Counted from the stretch's first letter, positions 44,348 to 55,815 are shown. The stretch: 64,000 nt of DNA from JAVMKJ01 sp031732855 (GCA_031732855.1 JAVMKJ010000110.1:33046-97045); one strand, 5' to 3'. A program made the numbers and translations. The notes: a model not told the origin generated them from the sequence alone.

Positions 44348-45055
44348 TCAATGCGGATCGGACAGGTAGCGGTTGTCCTTGCGGATGACGCGGGGCACCA
44401 GAACGCGCGGCTCGATACTGACCGGCTCGTATACCACGCGGCCTCGTTCGGGATCGTAGCGCATCTCGACATTGCCGATCAGCGGGAAGTCCTTGCGGAA
44501 CGGATGGCCGATGAAACCGTAATCGGTCAGGATGCGGCGCAGATCCGGATGACCTTCGAACACGATGCCGAACAAGTCGAAGGCTTCACGCTCGAACCAG
44601 TTGGCTGATGCCCACAGGGGCACCACCGAAGGCACCACCGGCAACTGGTCATCGGGAGCAAACACTCGAACTCGCACCCGCTGGTTGCGGGAAATCGACA
44701 GAAGTTGATAGACGGCGGCAAAGCGGCCCTTGCCAGGGGCGGTTCGCCCGGCCGCGTATCGGACCGCGGCGGGACCGCGACCGGTGGCCCGTTCGACGAC
44801 CCCTCGGCTGAAACCCTTGTTGGTGGATTCGTTGGTCGCCCACTCCACCTCGCCGTAGACCGAGTAATCCACGCCGCAGACATCCATCACCTGTTCGAAG
44901 GCAAAATCGGGCTCGTCACGCAGGGCAACAAACACCTCAATGGCCCTGGCCGGCGAAACCTCGATGGTGGCTTCCCCGCGGTCGAGCTTGCATTCGAGCA
45001 GGATATCGCCGAATCGGGCCTGGAGTTTTTCCACAAGGATCTGCACGTTAGCCAT
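44348..45055 (-). CDS. nuoC: NADH-quinone oxidoreductase subunit C
   Basis: The 235-residue 30-kDa-type subunit contains the signature WFEREAFDLFGIVFEGHPDL and RKDFPLIG near its C-terminus. It lies between nuoB and nuoD with 12-base gaps on each side. Confidence 0.96.
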   Translation of the reverse strand: MANVQILVEKLQARFGDILLECKLDRGEATIEVSPARAIEVFVALRDEPDFAFEQVMDVCGVDYSVYGEVEWATNESTNKGFSRGVVERATGRGPAAVRYAAGRTAPGKGRFAAVYQLLSISRNQRVRVRVFAPDDQLPVVPSVVPLWASANWFEREAFDLFGIVFEGHPDLRRILTDYGFIGHPFRKDFPLIGNVEMRYDPERGRVVYEPVSIEPRVLVPRVIRKDNRYLSDPH

Positions 45056-45067
45056 GGAGCTTCTCCC

Positions 45068-45544
45068 TCAGCGGGCTATGGTGTTGGTGCGCCGGATCTT
45101 GTTCTGCAACTGGATAATTCCGTACAGCAGAGCTTCCGCCGTCGGCGGACAACCGGGCACGTAGATATCCACTGGCACGATCCGGTCGCAGCCGCGCACC
45201 ACCGCGTAGGAATAATGATAATAGCCGCCGCCGTTGGCGCAGGACCCCATGGAAATCACCCAGCGCGGTTCGGCCATCTGATCGTAGACCTTGCGAAAAG
45301 CCGGACCCATCTTGTTGCACAAGGTGCCCGCCACAATGATCACGTCGGATTGACGGGGGCTGGGCCGGAACACGATGCCGAATCGGTCCAGATCGTAGCG
45401 GGACGCACCCGCGTGCATCATCTCCACCGCGCAGCATGCCAGACCGAAGGTCATCGGCCACATCGAACCCGTGCGCGCCCAGTTGATGAGCTTGTCGGCG
45501 GTGGTGGTCACCAAGCCTTTTTCAAGAATACCTTCTATTCCCAT
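45068..45544 (-). CDS. nuoB: NADH-quinone oxidoreductase subunit B
   Basis: The 158-residue subunit binds cluster N2. The ligands are in FGLACCAVEMMH, SMGSCANGGGYYHYSY and VPGCPPTAEALLYG. The ATG at 45544 (MGIEGILEKG) overlaps the nuoA stop by 10 bases; the open frame upstream is in nuoA. Confidence 0.97.
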   Translation of the reverse strand: MGIEGILEKGLVTTTADKLINWARTGSMWPMTFGLACCAVEMMHAGASRYDLDRFGIVFRPSPRQSDVIIVAGTLCNKMGPAFRKVYDQMAEPRWVISMGSCANGGGYYHYSYAVVRGCDRIVPVDIYVPGCPPTAEALLYGIIQLQNKIRRTNTIAR

Positions 45545-45891
45545 TCCAAGGCTCCTTTCTTCCACTCGTAAATGAATCCGATGACCAGGATGCCGAGAAA
45601 AACCGCCATCGCCGCGAAACCGAACAGACCGATTTGGTCGAGCACGATCGCCCACGGAAACAGGAAGGCGATTTCCAAATCGAAAATGATGAACAGGATG
45701 GCCACCAAGTAATAGCGGACATCAAATTTCATCCGGGAATCCTCGAAAGCCTCGAAGCCGCACTCGTAAGGTGATGTTTTTTCACTGTCGGGGCGGCGAG
45801 TGCCGAGGAAATAGCCGAGGCCGATCACGATCACGGCCATCGCGACGGCAATGATCACAAAAATCAGGACGGGAAGATAATTGGACAGCAT
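45535..45891 (-). CDS. nuoA: NADH-quinone oxidoreductase subunit A
   Basis: The 118-residue membrane subunit has three hydrophobic segments and the family motif SPYECGFEAFEDSRMKFDVR. It is the first gene of the operon, downstream of tRNA-Leu(GAG) and secG. Confidence 0.96.
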   Translation of the reverse strand: MLSNYLPVLIFVIIAVAMAVIVIGLGYFLGTRRPDSEKTSPYECGFEAFEDSRMKFDVRYYLVAILFIIFDLEIAFLFPWAIVLDQIGLFGFAAMAVFLGILVIGFIYEWKKGALEWE

Positions 45892-46183
45892 CAGGGTCGC
45901 ACCTTAGACATGGCGTGACGGGAGAGCGCGGTTACGATGGCCAAGCTCGAACTCGAACCGAAACCACTCCGGTTCGCCTGGCAACTAGACCGGATCACTG
46001 GCTATGGACATGCCGGACGGAACAACATACGGGGCGCATTGCTTTTTATAATTAGAACGCCGCATGTAAAACGAAACCTCGCAATGGTGGCTGCAATTCG
46101 ATTCCCCGGAGGCGGGATGCGCGACCGGGTTACCGGGGAAAACGCATGGCATTAATGGTGATCCCAAGATGCCCGGTGTTGTT
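45892..46183 (-). promoter_or_regulatory. nuo leader and promoter region
   Basis: The 292 bases hold no supported gene. On the minus strand a TATAAA preceded by TTTTAC at about 15 bases (46042-46068) is a weak promoter candidate. Nearer nuoA, CGAACCG and CGGTTCG (45954-45960 and 45970-45976) form a 7-base hairpin with a 9-base loop in the leader. Confidence 0.35.
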
Positions 46184-46268
46184 TGGTACCGATGGCCGGA
46201 CTCGAACCGGCACGGCTTGCGCCACTAACCCCTCAAGCTAGCGTGTCTACCAGTTCCACCACATCGGC
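46184..46268 (-). tRNA. tRNA-Leu (anticodon GAG)
   Basis: The 85-base class II tRNA has acceptor GCCGATG / CATCGGT, a D-arm GGTGGAACTGGTAGACAC, the anticodon loop CTTGAGG reading GAG, a long variable arm and an encoded CCA. Its place just downstream of secG matches E. coli leuU. Confidence 0.95.
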
Positions 46269-46294
46269 ACGTTAAAAAAACCAAAGAACCTTCT

Positions 46295-46642
46295 TCACTG
46301 CTTCTGCAGCGGCAACGGCGGAACATCGGCCGGGCCACCGCTGCTCTGGGGCTTGTCGGCGGCTTGCTGCTCGATCCGCACCCGATCGACAACGCTCTTC
46401 GGTACCGAAGTCTGGGTTGCGAAGTAAGCCAGCGTTAAACTGCTCAAGAAGAACGCCGTCGCCAAGGCGGCGGTGGTCCGGCTCAGGAAGGAAGCCGAAC
46501 CGCGCGAGCCGAACATCGTCGCGGAGGCGCCGCTTCCAAACGCCGCGCCGGCATCGGCGCCCTTGCCCTGCTGCAGAAGCACCAAGGCGATCAACGCAAC
46601 GGCAACGACAACGTGCGCGACGAGAATGAGGGTATGGGCCAT
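46295..46642 (-). CDS. secG: Protein-export membrane protein SecG
   Basis: The 115-residue protein has two transmembrane segments (LILVAHVVVAVALIALVLLQ and one near residue 60) flanking the conserved QQGKGADAGAAFGSGASATMFGS. It assists SecYE translocation. A Pro/Gln-rich tail ends in LPLQKQ. It lies 9 bases downstream of tpiA. Confidence 0.95.
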   Translation of the reverse strand: MAHTLILVAHVVVAVALIALVLLQQGKGADAGAAFGSGASATMFGSRGSASFLSRTTAALATAFFLSSLTLAYFATQTSVPKSVVDRVRIEQQAADKPQSSGGPADVPPLPLQKQ

Positions 46643-46651
46643 GACAGCAGT

Positions 46652-47404
46652 TTAACAGCCCGCCTTGGCAATCGCCAGAAACTCCTTGGCATCGAGCGAG
46701 GCGCCGCCGATCAGACCGCCGTCGATGTCGGGCATGGCCAGCAGTTCACCGGCATTGGCCGCCTTCATGCTGCCGCCATAGAGGATGCGGGTTTTCGCCG
46801 CCACCGCCGGATCGTGTTTGGCCAGTTCGGCGCGAATGAAAGCGTGAACCTCCTGGGCCTGCTGGGGCGTCGCGGTCCGTCCGGTGCCGATGGCCCAGAC
46901 CGGTTCGTAGGCGATCACGGCGTCGTTGAAAGCCCCTATGCCTTCCAGATCGAGCACCGCCTCGAGCTGCCGCTCGACCACGGCTTCGGTCACGCCCTGC
47001 TCGCGTTCCTCCAGGGTCTCGCCCACGCAGAGAATCGGCACGATGCCCAGCTTGCGGGCGGCGGCGAATTTGCTGGCGACTACTCGATCGGTCTCGCCGT
47101 ACAGGGTGCGCCGCTCGGAATGGCCGACGATAACGTACTTGCAATGGAAATCCTGGAGCATCGAGCCGGCCACTTCGCCGGTATAGGCGCCGGAAGCGTG
47201 CTCGGAGAGATTCTGCGTCCCCCAGGCAATGGCGGTACCGGACAACTGCTGTTCGACCGGTCCGAGGTAGACGAACGGCGGAAACACCGCCAACTCCACC
47301 GCCGCAACCTGAGCGGCACCCTCTTTGATTCCGTGCAACAACTGACGGATGCTGTCCGCCGAGCCATTCATTTTCCAGTTTCCGGCCACCAGCTTACGGC
47401 GCAT
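46652..47404 (-). CDS. tpiA: Triosephosphate isomerase
   Basis: The 250-residue TIM barrel has the substrate Lys in MRRKLVAGNWKMNG, the electrophilic His in YVIVGHSERR, the catalytic Glu in VIAYEPVWAIGTG and the phosphate-binding ILYGGSMKAAN. The ATG at 47404 fits the family; one 30 bases upstream is not needed. The order glmM-tpiA-secG is as in Pseudomonas. Confidence 0.97.
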   Translation of the reverse strand: MRRKLVAGNWKMNGSADSIRQLLHGIKEGAAQVAAVELAVFPPFVYLGPVEQQLSGTAIAWGTQNLSEHASGAYTGEVAGSMLQDFHCKYVIVGHSERRTLYGETDRVVASKFAAARKLGIVPILCVGETLEEREQGVTEAVVERQLEAVLDLEGIGAFNDAVIAYEPVWAIGTGRTATPQQAQEVHAFIRAELAKHDPAVAAKTRILYGGSMKAANAGELLAMPDIDGGLIGGASLDAKEFLAIAKAGC

Positions 47405-47463
47405 GTTGTTACCTCCCGTTTGAAAAACCGGCAAAGCTTACGAATTTCGTGCTCGGAAAGCAA

Positions 47464-48801
47464 TCACGCCGACAGGGCATCCCGCACCACCCCGGCCAGA
47501 TCGCGGGCATGGCGCTCGACGGTTTCGGCATCGGCGCCCTCCACCATGACCCGCACCACCGGTTCGGTTCCCGACGGACGCAACAGCACCCGGCCATGAT
47601 CGCCCAACTGGCTCTCCACCGTCCGGATGGCTTCCAAGATCGGCGCCCGGTGAAGATCCACCGCTCCGGCCACCGACACGTTGATCAGGATCTGAGGATA
47701 TTTGGTCATGCCGGCCTTGAGATCGTGCAGGCTTTTTCCGGCCTGTAGCATCGCCGCCAGAACTTGTAGCGCGGAGATGATCCCGTCGCCGGTCGTGGTC
47801 CGGTCCAGACAGATGATGTGGCCGGAATTCTCGCCGCCCAGAATCAGATTCTCGGCCAGCAGGCGCTCCATCACGTAGCGGTCGCCCACCTTGGCACGGT
47901 GCAGTTCGAGCCCCAGCGCCCGCAGCGCGATTTCCAGCCCCAGATTGGTCATCAGCGTGCCGACCACGGCGTTGAACCGGCTACCGGTGCGCAGGCGGTC
48001 GCGGGCGATGATGAACAGCAGTTCGTCGCCATCCAGGATTTCGCCCCGGTGATCCACCATGATCACCCGGTCGCCGTCGCCGTCGAAGGCGATTCCGAGG
48101 TCGGCGCCCTGCTCCCTGACGGTTTCGCGCAGGATCGCGGGCCTGGTGGAACCGCAGTCCAGATTGATGTTGAGGCCATCCGGCGAGACGCCGATGGGAA
48201 TCACGGTCGCGCCGAGTTCGCCGAACACGCTGGGTGCAACGTGATAGGTCGCGCCGTGGGCGCAGTCCACCACGATTTTCAGTCCGGCCAGACTGGTATG
48301 GGCGGGAATCGTGCTCTTGCAGAATTCGATGTAGCGGCCGGCGGCATCGACGATGCGCTCGGCCTTGCCCAGAACATCGGGTTCCACGGTTTCCAGCGGT
48401 TGCTCGAGCAGATCCTCGATGCGCTCCTCGGCCGCGTCGGGCAGCTTCTGGCCGTCGCGGGAGAAAAACTTGATGCCGTTGTCGTAGTAGGGATTATGGG
48501 AGGCGCTGACCACGATGCCGGCACAGGCGTGCAAGGTGCGGGTCAGGTAGGCGATACCAGGCGTCGGCATCGGTCCCAGCAGGGCGATGTTGACGCCGGC
48601 CGCCGACAGGCCCGCCTCGAGGGCCGATTCGAACATGTAGCCGGAAATCCGGGTGTCCTTGCCGATGACCACCTTGTTGAATCCCTTGGTCTGCAACACC
48701 CGCCCCACCGCCCAACCCAGCTTCAACACGAATTCCGCCGTAATCGGGTGCTCGCCGACGCGCCCGCGAATGCCGTCCGTACCGAAATAACGTTTTGCCA
48801 T
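47464..48801 (-). CDS. glmM: Phosphoglucosamine mutase
   Basis: The 445-residue enzyme converts glucosamine-6-P to glucosamine-1-P for UDP-GlcNAc. MAKRYFGTDGIRG opens it; the active-site phospho-Ser is in GIVVSASHNPYYDNGIKFF, the metal loop is DGDGDRVIMVD and the C-terminal phosphate loop is VLLRPSGTEPVVRVMVEG. Confidence 0.97.
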   Translation of the reverse strand: MAKRYFGTDGIRGRVGEHPITAEFVLKLGWAVGRVLQTKGFNKVVIGKDTRISGYMFESALEAGLSAAGVNIALLGPMPTPGIAYLTRTLHACAGIVVSASHNPYYDNGIKFFSRDGQKLPDAAEERIEDLLEQPLETVEPDVLGKAERIVDAAGRYIEFCKSTIPAHTSLAGLKIVVDCAHGATYHVAPSVFGELGATVIPIGVSPDGLNINLDCGSTRPAILRETVREQGADLGIAFDGDGDRVIMVDHRGEILDGDELLFIIARDRLRTGSRFNAVVGTLMTNLGLEIALRALGLELHRAKVGDRYVMERLLAENLILGGENSGHIICLDRTTTGDGIISALQVLAAMLQAGKSLHDLKAGMTKYPQILINVSVAGAVDLHRAPILEAIRTVESQLGDHGRVLLRPSGTEPVVRVMVEGADAETVERHARDLAGVVRDALSA

Positions 48802-48894
48802 CATGATTCCCCTGATTCAGCACAGTCGGTTATTCTAGCGGGGCCCGGCGCAGGGCGCACGCGGCATGCCGGCCAGCGATACGAACCGCTCCGG

Positions 48895-49725
48895 TCAGCC
48901 AACCGTCAGGACGGCAGAACAAACCCGCAGGGCCCGAACCGTTTCCCGCACGTCGTGGGCACGGACGATGCGCGCGCCCTGCCAGACGGCGATGACCGCC
49001 GCCGCCAGACTACCGGCCAGTCGTTCGCCAACCGGCACATCCAGCAGCAAACCGATCATGCTCTTGCGGGACATACCGACCAATACCCCAGCCGCCAGCC
49101 CGGTAAAACGGTCCAGATGACGCAGCAGGATCAGATTGTGGTCCAGCGTCTTGCCGAAACCAAAGCCGGGATCGATCAGAATCCGTTCGCGGGAGATACC
49201 GGCGCTTTCGCAGACGCGAATCCGCTCGGCCAGAGAGGCGTGAACCTCCGCCACCACGTCGGAGTAGCGGGGTTCCCGTTGCATGGTCGAGGGTTCGCCC
49301 CGCATGTGCATCAAACAGACCGGGACGCCGCTGGCGGCGGCGGCTTCCAACGCACCCGGCAGGCACAAGGCCCGCACGTCGTTGATCAGTCCGGCGCCGG
49401 CCCGGACCGCCTCGCGCATGACTTCGGGCTTGCTGGTATCCACCGAAACCGGCACCGGCAACTCCCGCGCCAGTCGTTCCACCACCGGCAACACCCGCCC
49501 CAACTCTTCCCGAGCCGATACCGGCGACGCGCCCGGACGGGTGGATTCGCCGCCGACATCGATCAGCGCGGCGCCCTCTTCCACCATGGTTTCGGCGCGG
49601 CGCAGGGCTTCGGCCAACCGCAGGTAACATCCGCCGTCGGAAAGCGAATCGGGAGTGACGTTCAGCACTCCCATTACGGCGGGCCGGCTCAGGTCGACGA
49701 TCTTGCCCGCGCAGTCGAGCCGCAT
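48895..49725 (-). CDS. folP: Dihydropteroate synthase
   Basis: The 276-residue TIM barrel joins pABA and dihydropterin pyrophosphate in folate synthesis. It shows MGVLNVTPDSLSDGG, LIDVGGESTRPGASPV, the pterin-binding region and ILIDPGFGFGKTLDHN. It starts 3 bases after the ftsH stop, as in E. coli. Confidence 0.96.
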   Translation of the reverse strand: MRLDCAGKIVDLSRPAVMGVLNVTPDSLSDGGCYLRLAEALRRAETMVEEGAALIDVGGESTRPGASPVSAREELGRVLPVVERLARELPVPVSVDTSKPEVMREAVRAGAGLINDVRALCLPGALEAAAASGVPVCLMHMRGEPSTMQREPRYSDVVAEVHASLAERIRVCESAGISRERILIDPGFGFGKTLDHNLILLRHLDRFTGLAAGVLVGMSRKSMIGLLLDVPVGERLAGSLAAAVIAVWQGARIVRAHDVRETVRALRVCSAVLTVG

Positions 49726-49728
49726 GGC

Positions 49729-51654
<1,926 letters not shown>

Positions 51655-51753
51655 GGCGAATACCTCAACAAGCCAGACAATGACAGAGAGTTGGGGGCGA
51701 ATCGCTGATTTTCCAGCGCAACGGCTTCAAAAACAGCGATTTTTTAGACCGGC

Positions 51754-52374
51754 TCACCCACGATAGTTCCGGGCCACCAGATACTGCTCGGCGCTGCGGG
51801 GGCGCGAGGCCCTGGGCTTGCGCGAAACGATCGAGACGAACGCCGCTCGCAGTTCTTTCAGAAAGGCATCGAAGCCCTCGCCCTGAAACACCTTGACCAG
51901 AAAACCCCCGCCTGGCCGCAGGCAACGCCGGGAAAAATCCAGAGCCAGTTCGGCCAGATACATGCCGCGGGGCTGGTCCACCGCCTTGATGCCGCTGGCG
52001 TTGGGCGCCATGTCGGAGAGTACCAGATCCACCGGTCGGCCTCCCAACCCATCCAGCAAGCGTTCCAGCACCGCCACCTCGCGAAAATCGCCCTCGACGA
52101 ATTCGACGCCTGGCACCGGTTCCATCGGCAACACGTCCAAGGCGACGACGGCGCCCTGCCCCCCCACCAGTCGGGCCGCCAGTTGAGACCAGCCTCCGGG
52201 GGCCGCGCCCAAGTCGACCACCGTCATGCCGGGCCGCAGCAAACGGTCCTTTTCGTCGATCTCCAGCAACTTGTAGACGGCGCGGGAACGGTAGCCTTCC
52301 CGCTGGGCGCGCTTGACGTACTCATCGGTGAAATGCTCCCGCAGCCAGCGGGCACTGCTCTTACTGCGAGCCAT
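51754..52374 (-). CDS. rlmE: 23S rRNA (uridine-2'-O)-methyltransferase RlmE
   Basis: The 206-residue enzyme methylates U2552 of 23S rRNA. YRSRAVYKLLEIDEKDRLL, the SAM site VVDLGAAPGGWSQ, LVLSDMAPNASG and the catalytic Lys in FLVKVFQGEG are all present. It lies 99 bases upstream of ftsH. Confidence 0.97.
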   Translation of the reverse strand: MARSKSSARWLREHFTDEYVKRAQREGYRSRAVYKLLEIDEKDRLLRPGMTVVDLGAAPGGWSQLAARLVGGQGAVVALDVLPMEPVPGVEFVEGDFREVAVLERLLDGLGGRPVDLVLSDMAPNASGIKAVDQPRGMYLAELALDFSRRCLRPGGGFLVKVFQGEGFDAFLKELRAAFVSIVSRKPRASRPRSAEQYLVARNYRG

Positions 52375-52633
52375 CCAGATGCTGCTCGCGCCCGCGGGCG
52401 ATTCGGTTCAAGATCCGGCGGGCACGCGCGACGATCCATATCATGCCCAGCAGTCCGTAGCTCGCCAGCAGCAGCAATTGCAGCGACAGGCTGTCGAGAA
52501 TTCGCCCCTGTAGCAGCAACAGCAGAAAACCGACCATCAGAATGATCCCGAGGTCCAGTTTGATTTCGTTCAGGGGACTCGGGGCTACCGTCATGCCCTT
52601 GCCACCGGTTACACTGGCCGAACCTTTAACCAT
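52361..52633 (-). CDS. Small inner-membrane protein, unknown function
   Basis: The 90-residue protein has two hydrophobic segments (LGIILMVGFLLLLL and LQLLLLASYGLLGMIWIV) and a basic tail RARRILNRIARGRE. The start at 52633 has a GAGG Shine-Dalgarno 10 bases upstream; Met14 at 52594 is an alternative. It overlaps the rlmE start by 14 bases, so it is probably cotranscribed and coupled. I do not recognise the family. Confidence 0.6.
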   Translation of the reverse strand: MVKGSASVTGGKGMTVAPSPLNEIKLDLGIILMVGFLLLLLQGRILDSLSLQLLLLASYGLLGMIWIVARARRILNRIARGREQHLDGSQ

Positions 52634-52647
52634 GTTCGGTTTTCCTC

Positions 52648-52944
52648 GTGTTTGCCCTCACCAATCCGCAGAAACGTCATCTCAAGGCCCTGGCCCACCC
52701 TCGCAAGCCGATCGTGATCGTCGGCGACCGTGGCATTACACCAGCCGTCATGCACGAAATCGCGCAGGCGCTCGATCATCACGAACTGATCAAGATCCGG
52801 GTCAACGTCGGGGACCGCGAAGGACGTGACACCATGATTTCAGACATTTGTACGGCGAGCGGGGCGGCGCTGGTCCAGCGGATCGGGCATGTCGCCACGC
52901 TGTATCGGCGCAATCACGAAACACCGCGCATCGAACTGCCGTAA
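52648..52944 (+). CDS. yhbY: CRM-domain RNA-binding protein YhbY
   Basis: The 98-residue protein starts with GTG and reads MFALTNPQKRHLKALAHPRK, then GDRGITPAVMHEIAQALDHH and a GxxG-type RNA-binding loop region. YhbY associates with pre-50S particles. It is divergent from the rlmE gene set, as in E. coli, with only 14 bases between the two starts. Confidence 0.93.
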   Translation: MFALTNPQKRHLKALAHPRKPIVIVGDRGITPAVMHEIAQALDHHELIKIRVNVGDREGRDTMISDICTASGAALVQRIGHVATLYRRNHETPRIELP

Positions 52945-52981
52945 CCGGAGCCCGGTACCCGTCGGGCGGGCATGGAAACGA

Positions 52982-53069
52982 TGGTGCTGGTGGTGGGACT
53001 CGAACCCACAAGCCCGGTCAGGGGCGCAGGATTTTAAGTCCTGTGTGTATACCATTCCACCACACCAGC
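52982..53069 (-). tRNA. tRNA-Leu (anticodon UAA)
   Basis: The 88-base class II tRNA has acceptor GCTGGTG / CACCAGC, the anticodon loop CTTAAAA reading UAA, a long variable arm and an encoded CCA. It is the third tRNA of the array Gly-Cys-Leu downstream of pgsA, the order found in E. coli (glyW-cysT-leuZ). Confidence 0.95.
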
Positions 53070-53081
53070 GGGGAACGAGAG

Positions 53082-53155
53082 TGGAGGCTAGGGTCGGAAT
53101 CGAACCGGCGTCCACGGCTTTGCAGGCCGCTGCATGACCACTCTGCCACCTAGCC
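53082..53155 (-). tRNA. tRNA-Cys (anticodon GCA)
   Basis: The 74-base tRNA has acceptor GGCTAGG / CCTAGCC, the anticodon loop CTGCAAA reading GCA and an encoded CCA. It lies 12 bases before tRNA-Leu in the same transcript. Confidence 0.96.
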
Positions 53156-53227
53156 CGGCGACGAAGATTCCGGCCAACCATCCACCGGAAAGACAAAAAA
53201 GCCCCGAACAATCGAGGCTTGGAAACC

Positions 53228-53303
<76 letters not shown>

Positions 53304-53350
53304 CGCATGGATTAGTAATTTTAACTCTAAAATCCAGATCGTCAATACTT

Positions 53351-53908
53351 TCAATCATGCCTGAGCGCCGGCCACGCCGCCGCCAGATAATGCAGCATGG
53401 ACCAGAGTGTCAGCGCCGCCGCGATCAACAGCAGTCCCAACCCCATTTCCAAGGTCGGAAACAAGCCGAGCGGTTCCCGATACAACAGCAGCAACACGGC
53501 GATCATCTGAGTGGTGGTCTTGACCTTGCCCACCATGGATACCGCCACGCGCCCGTGACCACCGATCTGCGCCATCCATTCCCGCAGCGCCGAAATGGCG
53601 ATTTCTCGGCCGATGATGATCGCCGCCGCCACCGCCATCAGCGCGGTGGGGATGGCCTGCACCAGCAGCACCAGGGCCGTCGCGACCATCAACTTGTCGG
53701 CGACCGGATCCAGGAACGCACCAAACGCCGAGATCTGATCGAGCCGCCGTGCCAGATAGCCATCCAGCCAGTCGGTGAGCGCCGCCAAGCCGAACAGCGC
53801 GGCGCACAGCAGATTGGTCCCGCGGAACGGCAGAAAGAACACACCCACGAAAACCGGGATCAAAGCGATCCGTAGCAAGGTCAACAGAGTGGGCAGGTTC
53901 GGTTGCAT
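53351..53908 (-). CDS. pgsA: Phosphatidylglycerophosphate synthase
   Basis: The 185-residue membrane enzyme makes phosphatidylglycerol phosphate from CDP-diacylglycerol. The CDP-alcohol phosphotransferase motif is complete in DWLDGYLARRLDQISAFGAF followed by LDPVADK. It lies 14 bases after uvrC, and the tRNA array follows, as in E. coli. Confidence 0.96.
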   Translation of the reverse strand: MQPNLPTLLTLLRIALIPVFVGVFFLPFRGTNLLCAALFGLAALTDWLDGYLARRLDQISAFGAFLDPVADKLMVATALVLLVQAIPTALMAVAAAIIIGREIAISALREWMAQIGGHGRVAVSMVGKVKTTTQMIAVLLLLYREPLGLFPTLEMGLGLLLIAAALTLWSMLHYLAAAWPALRHD

Positions 53909-53922
53909 GGTTCGACGCGCGA

Positions 53923-55746
53923 TCAGTTTTCCCCATGAAAGGTGTCATAAATCCGTTGCGCCAGCTCGGCGCTGATTCCATCAACTCGGGAAATATCTTC
54001 GACGCCGGCCCGAGCCAACTGCTTCAAGCCACCGAACTGCCTCAGCAACGCCTGCCGGCGTTTGAGTCCGATACCGGGAATGCCGTCGAGCACGGAGATC
54101 GTGCGGGCCTTGGCCCGGCGCTGGCGATGGCCGGTTATGGCGAAACGATGCGCCTCGTCGCGGATCTGCTGCACCAGATGCAGGGCGGCCGAATCGACGG
54201 GCAGTATAATGGGGTGGTTATCCTCGAACAAGTAAAGCGTCTCCAGCCCTGGCCGGCGGTCGGGTCCCTTGGCGATACCGACCGTTACCACCCCCGTCAC
54301 CTCCAACTCGTCCAACACGTCGCGCGCCCGCGCCAACTGACCCTTGCCGCCATCGACGAACAGAATATCGGGCAACCTCCCGCTCCCTTCCCGCGAGCGG
54401 GCGTAACGGCGGGTCAGCGCCTGATGCAAGGCGGCATAGTCATCACCTGGAGCGATCTCTTCGATGTTGTAGCGGCGATAGTCGGACTTGAGCGGCCCTT
54501 CCTCGCCAAAAACCACGCAGGACGCCACCGTCGCCTCCCCCTGGGTATGGCTGATGTCGAAGCATTCCAGGCGCGACAATGCTTGTTCGAGTCCCAGGGC
54601 CTCCCGCAACGCCTCCAGGCGGTGGCGCGTTCCGGCCCGACCGGACAGGCGGGCGGCCAGGGCGTGTTCGGCATTGCGCATCGCCATTTCCAGCCAGCGT
54701 GTCCGCTCGCCGCGCACGCGGACGCCGACGACGACGCGCCGCCCGGCCCGCTCCTGGAGCGCCCGAGCGAGAAGCTCGGCATCCGCGAATTCGTGGCTGA
54801 CCACCAGTTCGGCGGGAACGAACTTGTCGAGATAATACTGGGCCAGGAAAGCACTCAGTACGGCGCCCGCATCCTCGTTTTCCGGCAGCCGTGGGAAAAA
54901 GGCCTTGTTGCCCAGCAGACGACCGTCGCGAAAGACGAACACCTGCACGCAGGCTTCCCCACCCCGCGCGGCGCAGGCCACCACATCAAGATCGCCACTC
55001 TCGCCCTCGACATGCTGACGCTGCTGGATCTGTCGCAACTCGACGATCTGGTCGCGGTAGACCGCCGCCTCCTCGAACTTCAGCGCGACCGAAGCCGTTT
55101 CCATGCGCCGTGCCAGTTCGTCGATCACCTCTCGGCTCCTGCCTTCCAGAAACAGGATGGCATCGCGTAACTGGCGCTGGTACCCGTCGTGGTCAACCAG
55201 ACCGACGCAGGGGGCGGTGCAGCGTTTGATCTGATATTGCAGGCAGGGCCGGCAGCGGCTGTTGTAAAAGCTGTCCTCGCACTGACGCAGCCGAAACACT
55301 TTCTGCAGCAGGTTCAGGGTATCGCGGACGGCATTGGCATGGGGATAAGGCCCGAAGTAGCGCCCCGACATCCGCTTGGCGCCCCGATGCAGCGACAGAC
55401 GGGGAAATGGACCGTCGGATAGATGGATATAAGGATAGCCCTTGTCGTCGCGCAGCAGGATGTTGTAACGGGGTTTGAACTGCTTGATCAGCGTGCTTTC
55501 GAGAATCAGCGCCTCGGTCTCGGTATGGGTAATCGTGACTTCGACGGCCTGGATGTGGGAAACCAGGCTGCGCGTCCTGGCGGACGCATGATTTTCCCGA
55601 AAATAGCTGGAAACCCGTTGCCGGAGATTGCGGGCTTTTCCGACGTACAACACCTGGCCGCGTTCGTCCAGCATCCGGTAAACGCCCGGCAACGTGGTGA
55701 GGGTCTTGAGAAAGGCTTTGGGGTCGAAAGGGCAAGAATTCATCAA
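53923..55746 (-). CDS. uvrC: UvrABC system protein C
   Basis: The 607-residue nucleotide-excision nuclease has an N-terminal GIY-YIG domain (LPGVYRMLDERGQVLYVGKA), a UVR motif near residue 210, an RNase H-like C-terminal nuclease domain with DIL and DGGKGQ motifs, and helix-hairpin-helix motifs at the end. It makes both incisions at UvrB-bound lesions. Met2 at 55743 is an alternative start. Confidence 0.97.
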   Translation of the reverse strand: MMNSCPFDPKAFLKTLTTLPGVYRMLDERGQVLYVGKARNLRQRVSSYFRENHASARTRSLVSHIQAVEVTITHTETEALILESTLIKQFKPRYNILLRDDKGYPYIHLSDGPFPRLSLHRGAKRMSGRYFGPYPHANAVRDTLNLLQKVFRLRQCEDSFYNSRCRPCLQYQIKRCTAPCVGLVDHDGYQRQLRDAILFLEGRSREVIDELARRMETASVALKFEEAAVYRDQIVELRQIQQRQHVEGESGDLDVVACAARGGEACVQVFVFRDGRLLGNKAFFPRLPENEDAGAVLSAFLAQYYLDKFVPAELVVSHEFADAELLARALQERAGRRVVVGVRVRGERTRWLEMAMRNAEHALAARLSGRAGTRHRLEALREALGLEQALSRLECFDISHTQGEATVASCVVFGEEGPLKSDYRRYNIEEIAPGDDYAALHQALTRRYARSREGSGRLPDILFVDGGKGQLARARDVLDELEVTGVVTVGIAKGPDRRPGLETLYLFEDNHPIILPVDSAALHLVQQIRDEAHRFAITGHRQRRAKARTISVLDGIPGIGLKRRQALLRQFGGLKQLARAGVEDISRVDGISAELAQRIYDTFHGEN

Positions 55747-55815
55747 CTGAAAAATTCAGTCAATTCCAGGACCAAGGCGGTATCAGTCCCCCGTGCGATC
55801 AGGTCAAACGAAATA

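Noticed and set aside
45950..45980. A possible second tRNA near CTCGAACTCGAACCG upstream of nuoA
   Set aside because: No acceptor, D or anticodon arm can be formed around it; it is only a short hairpin.
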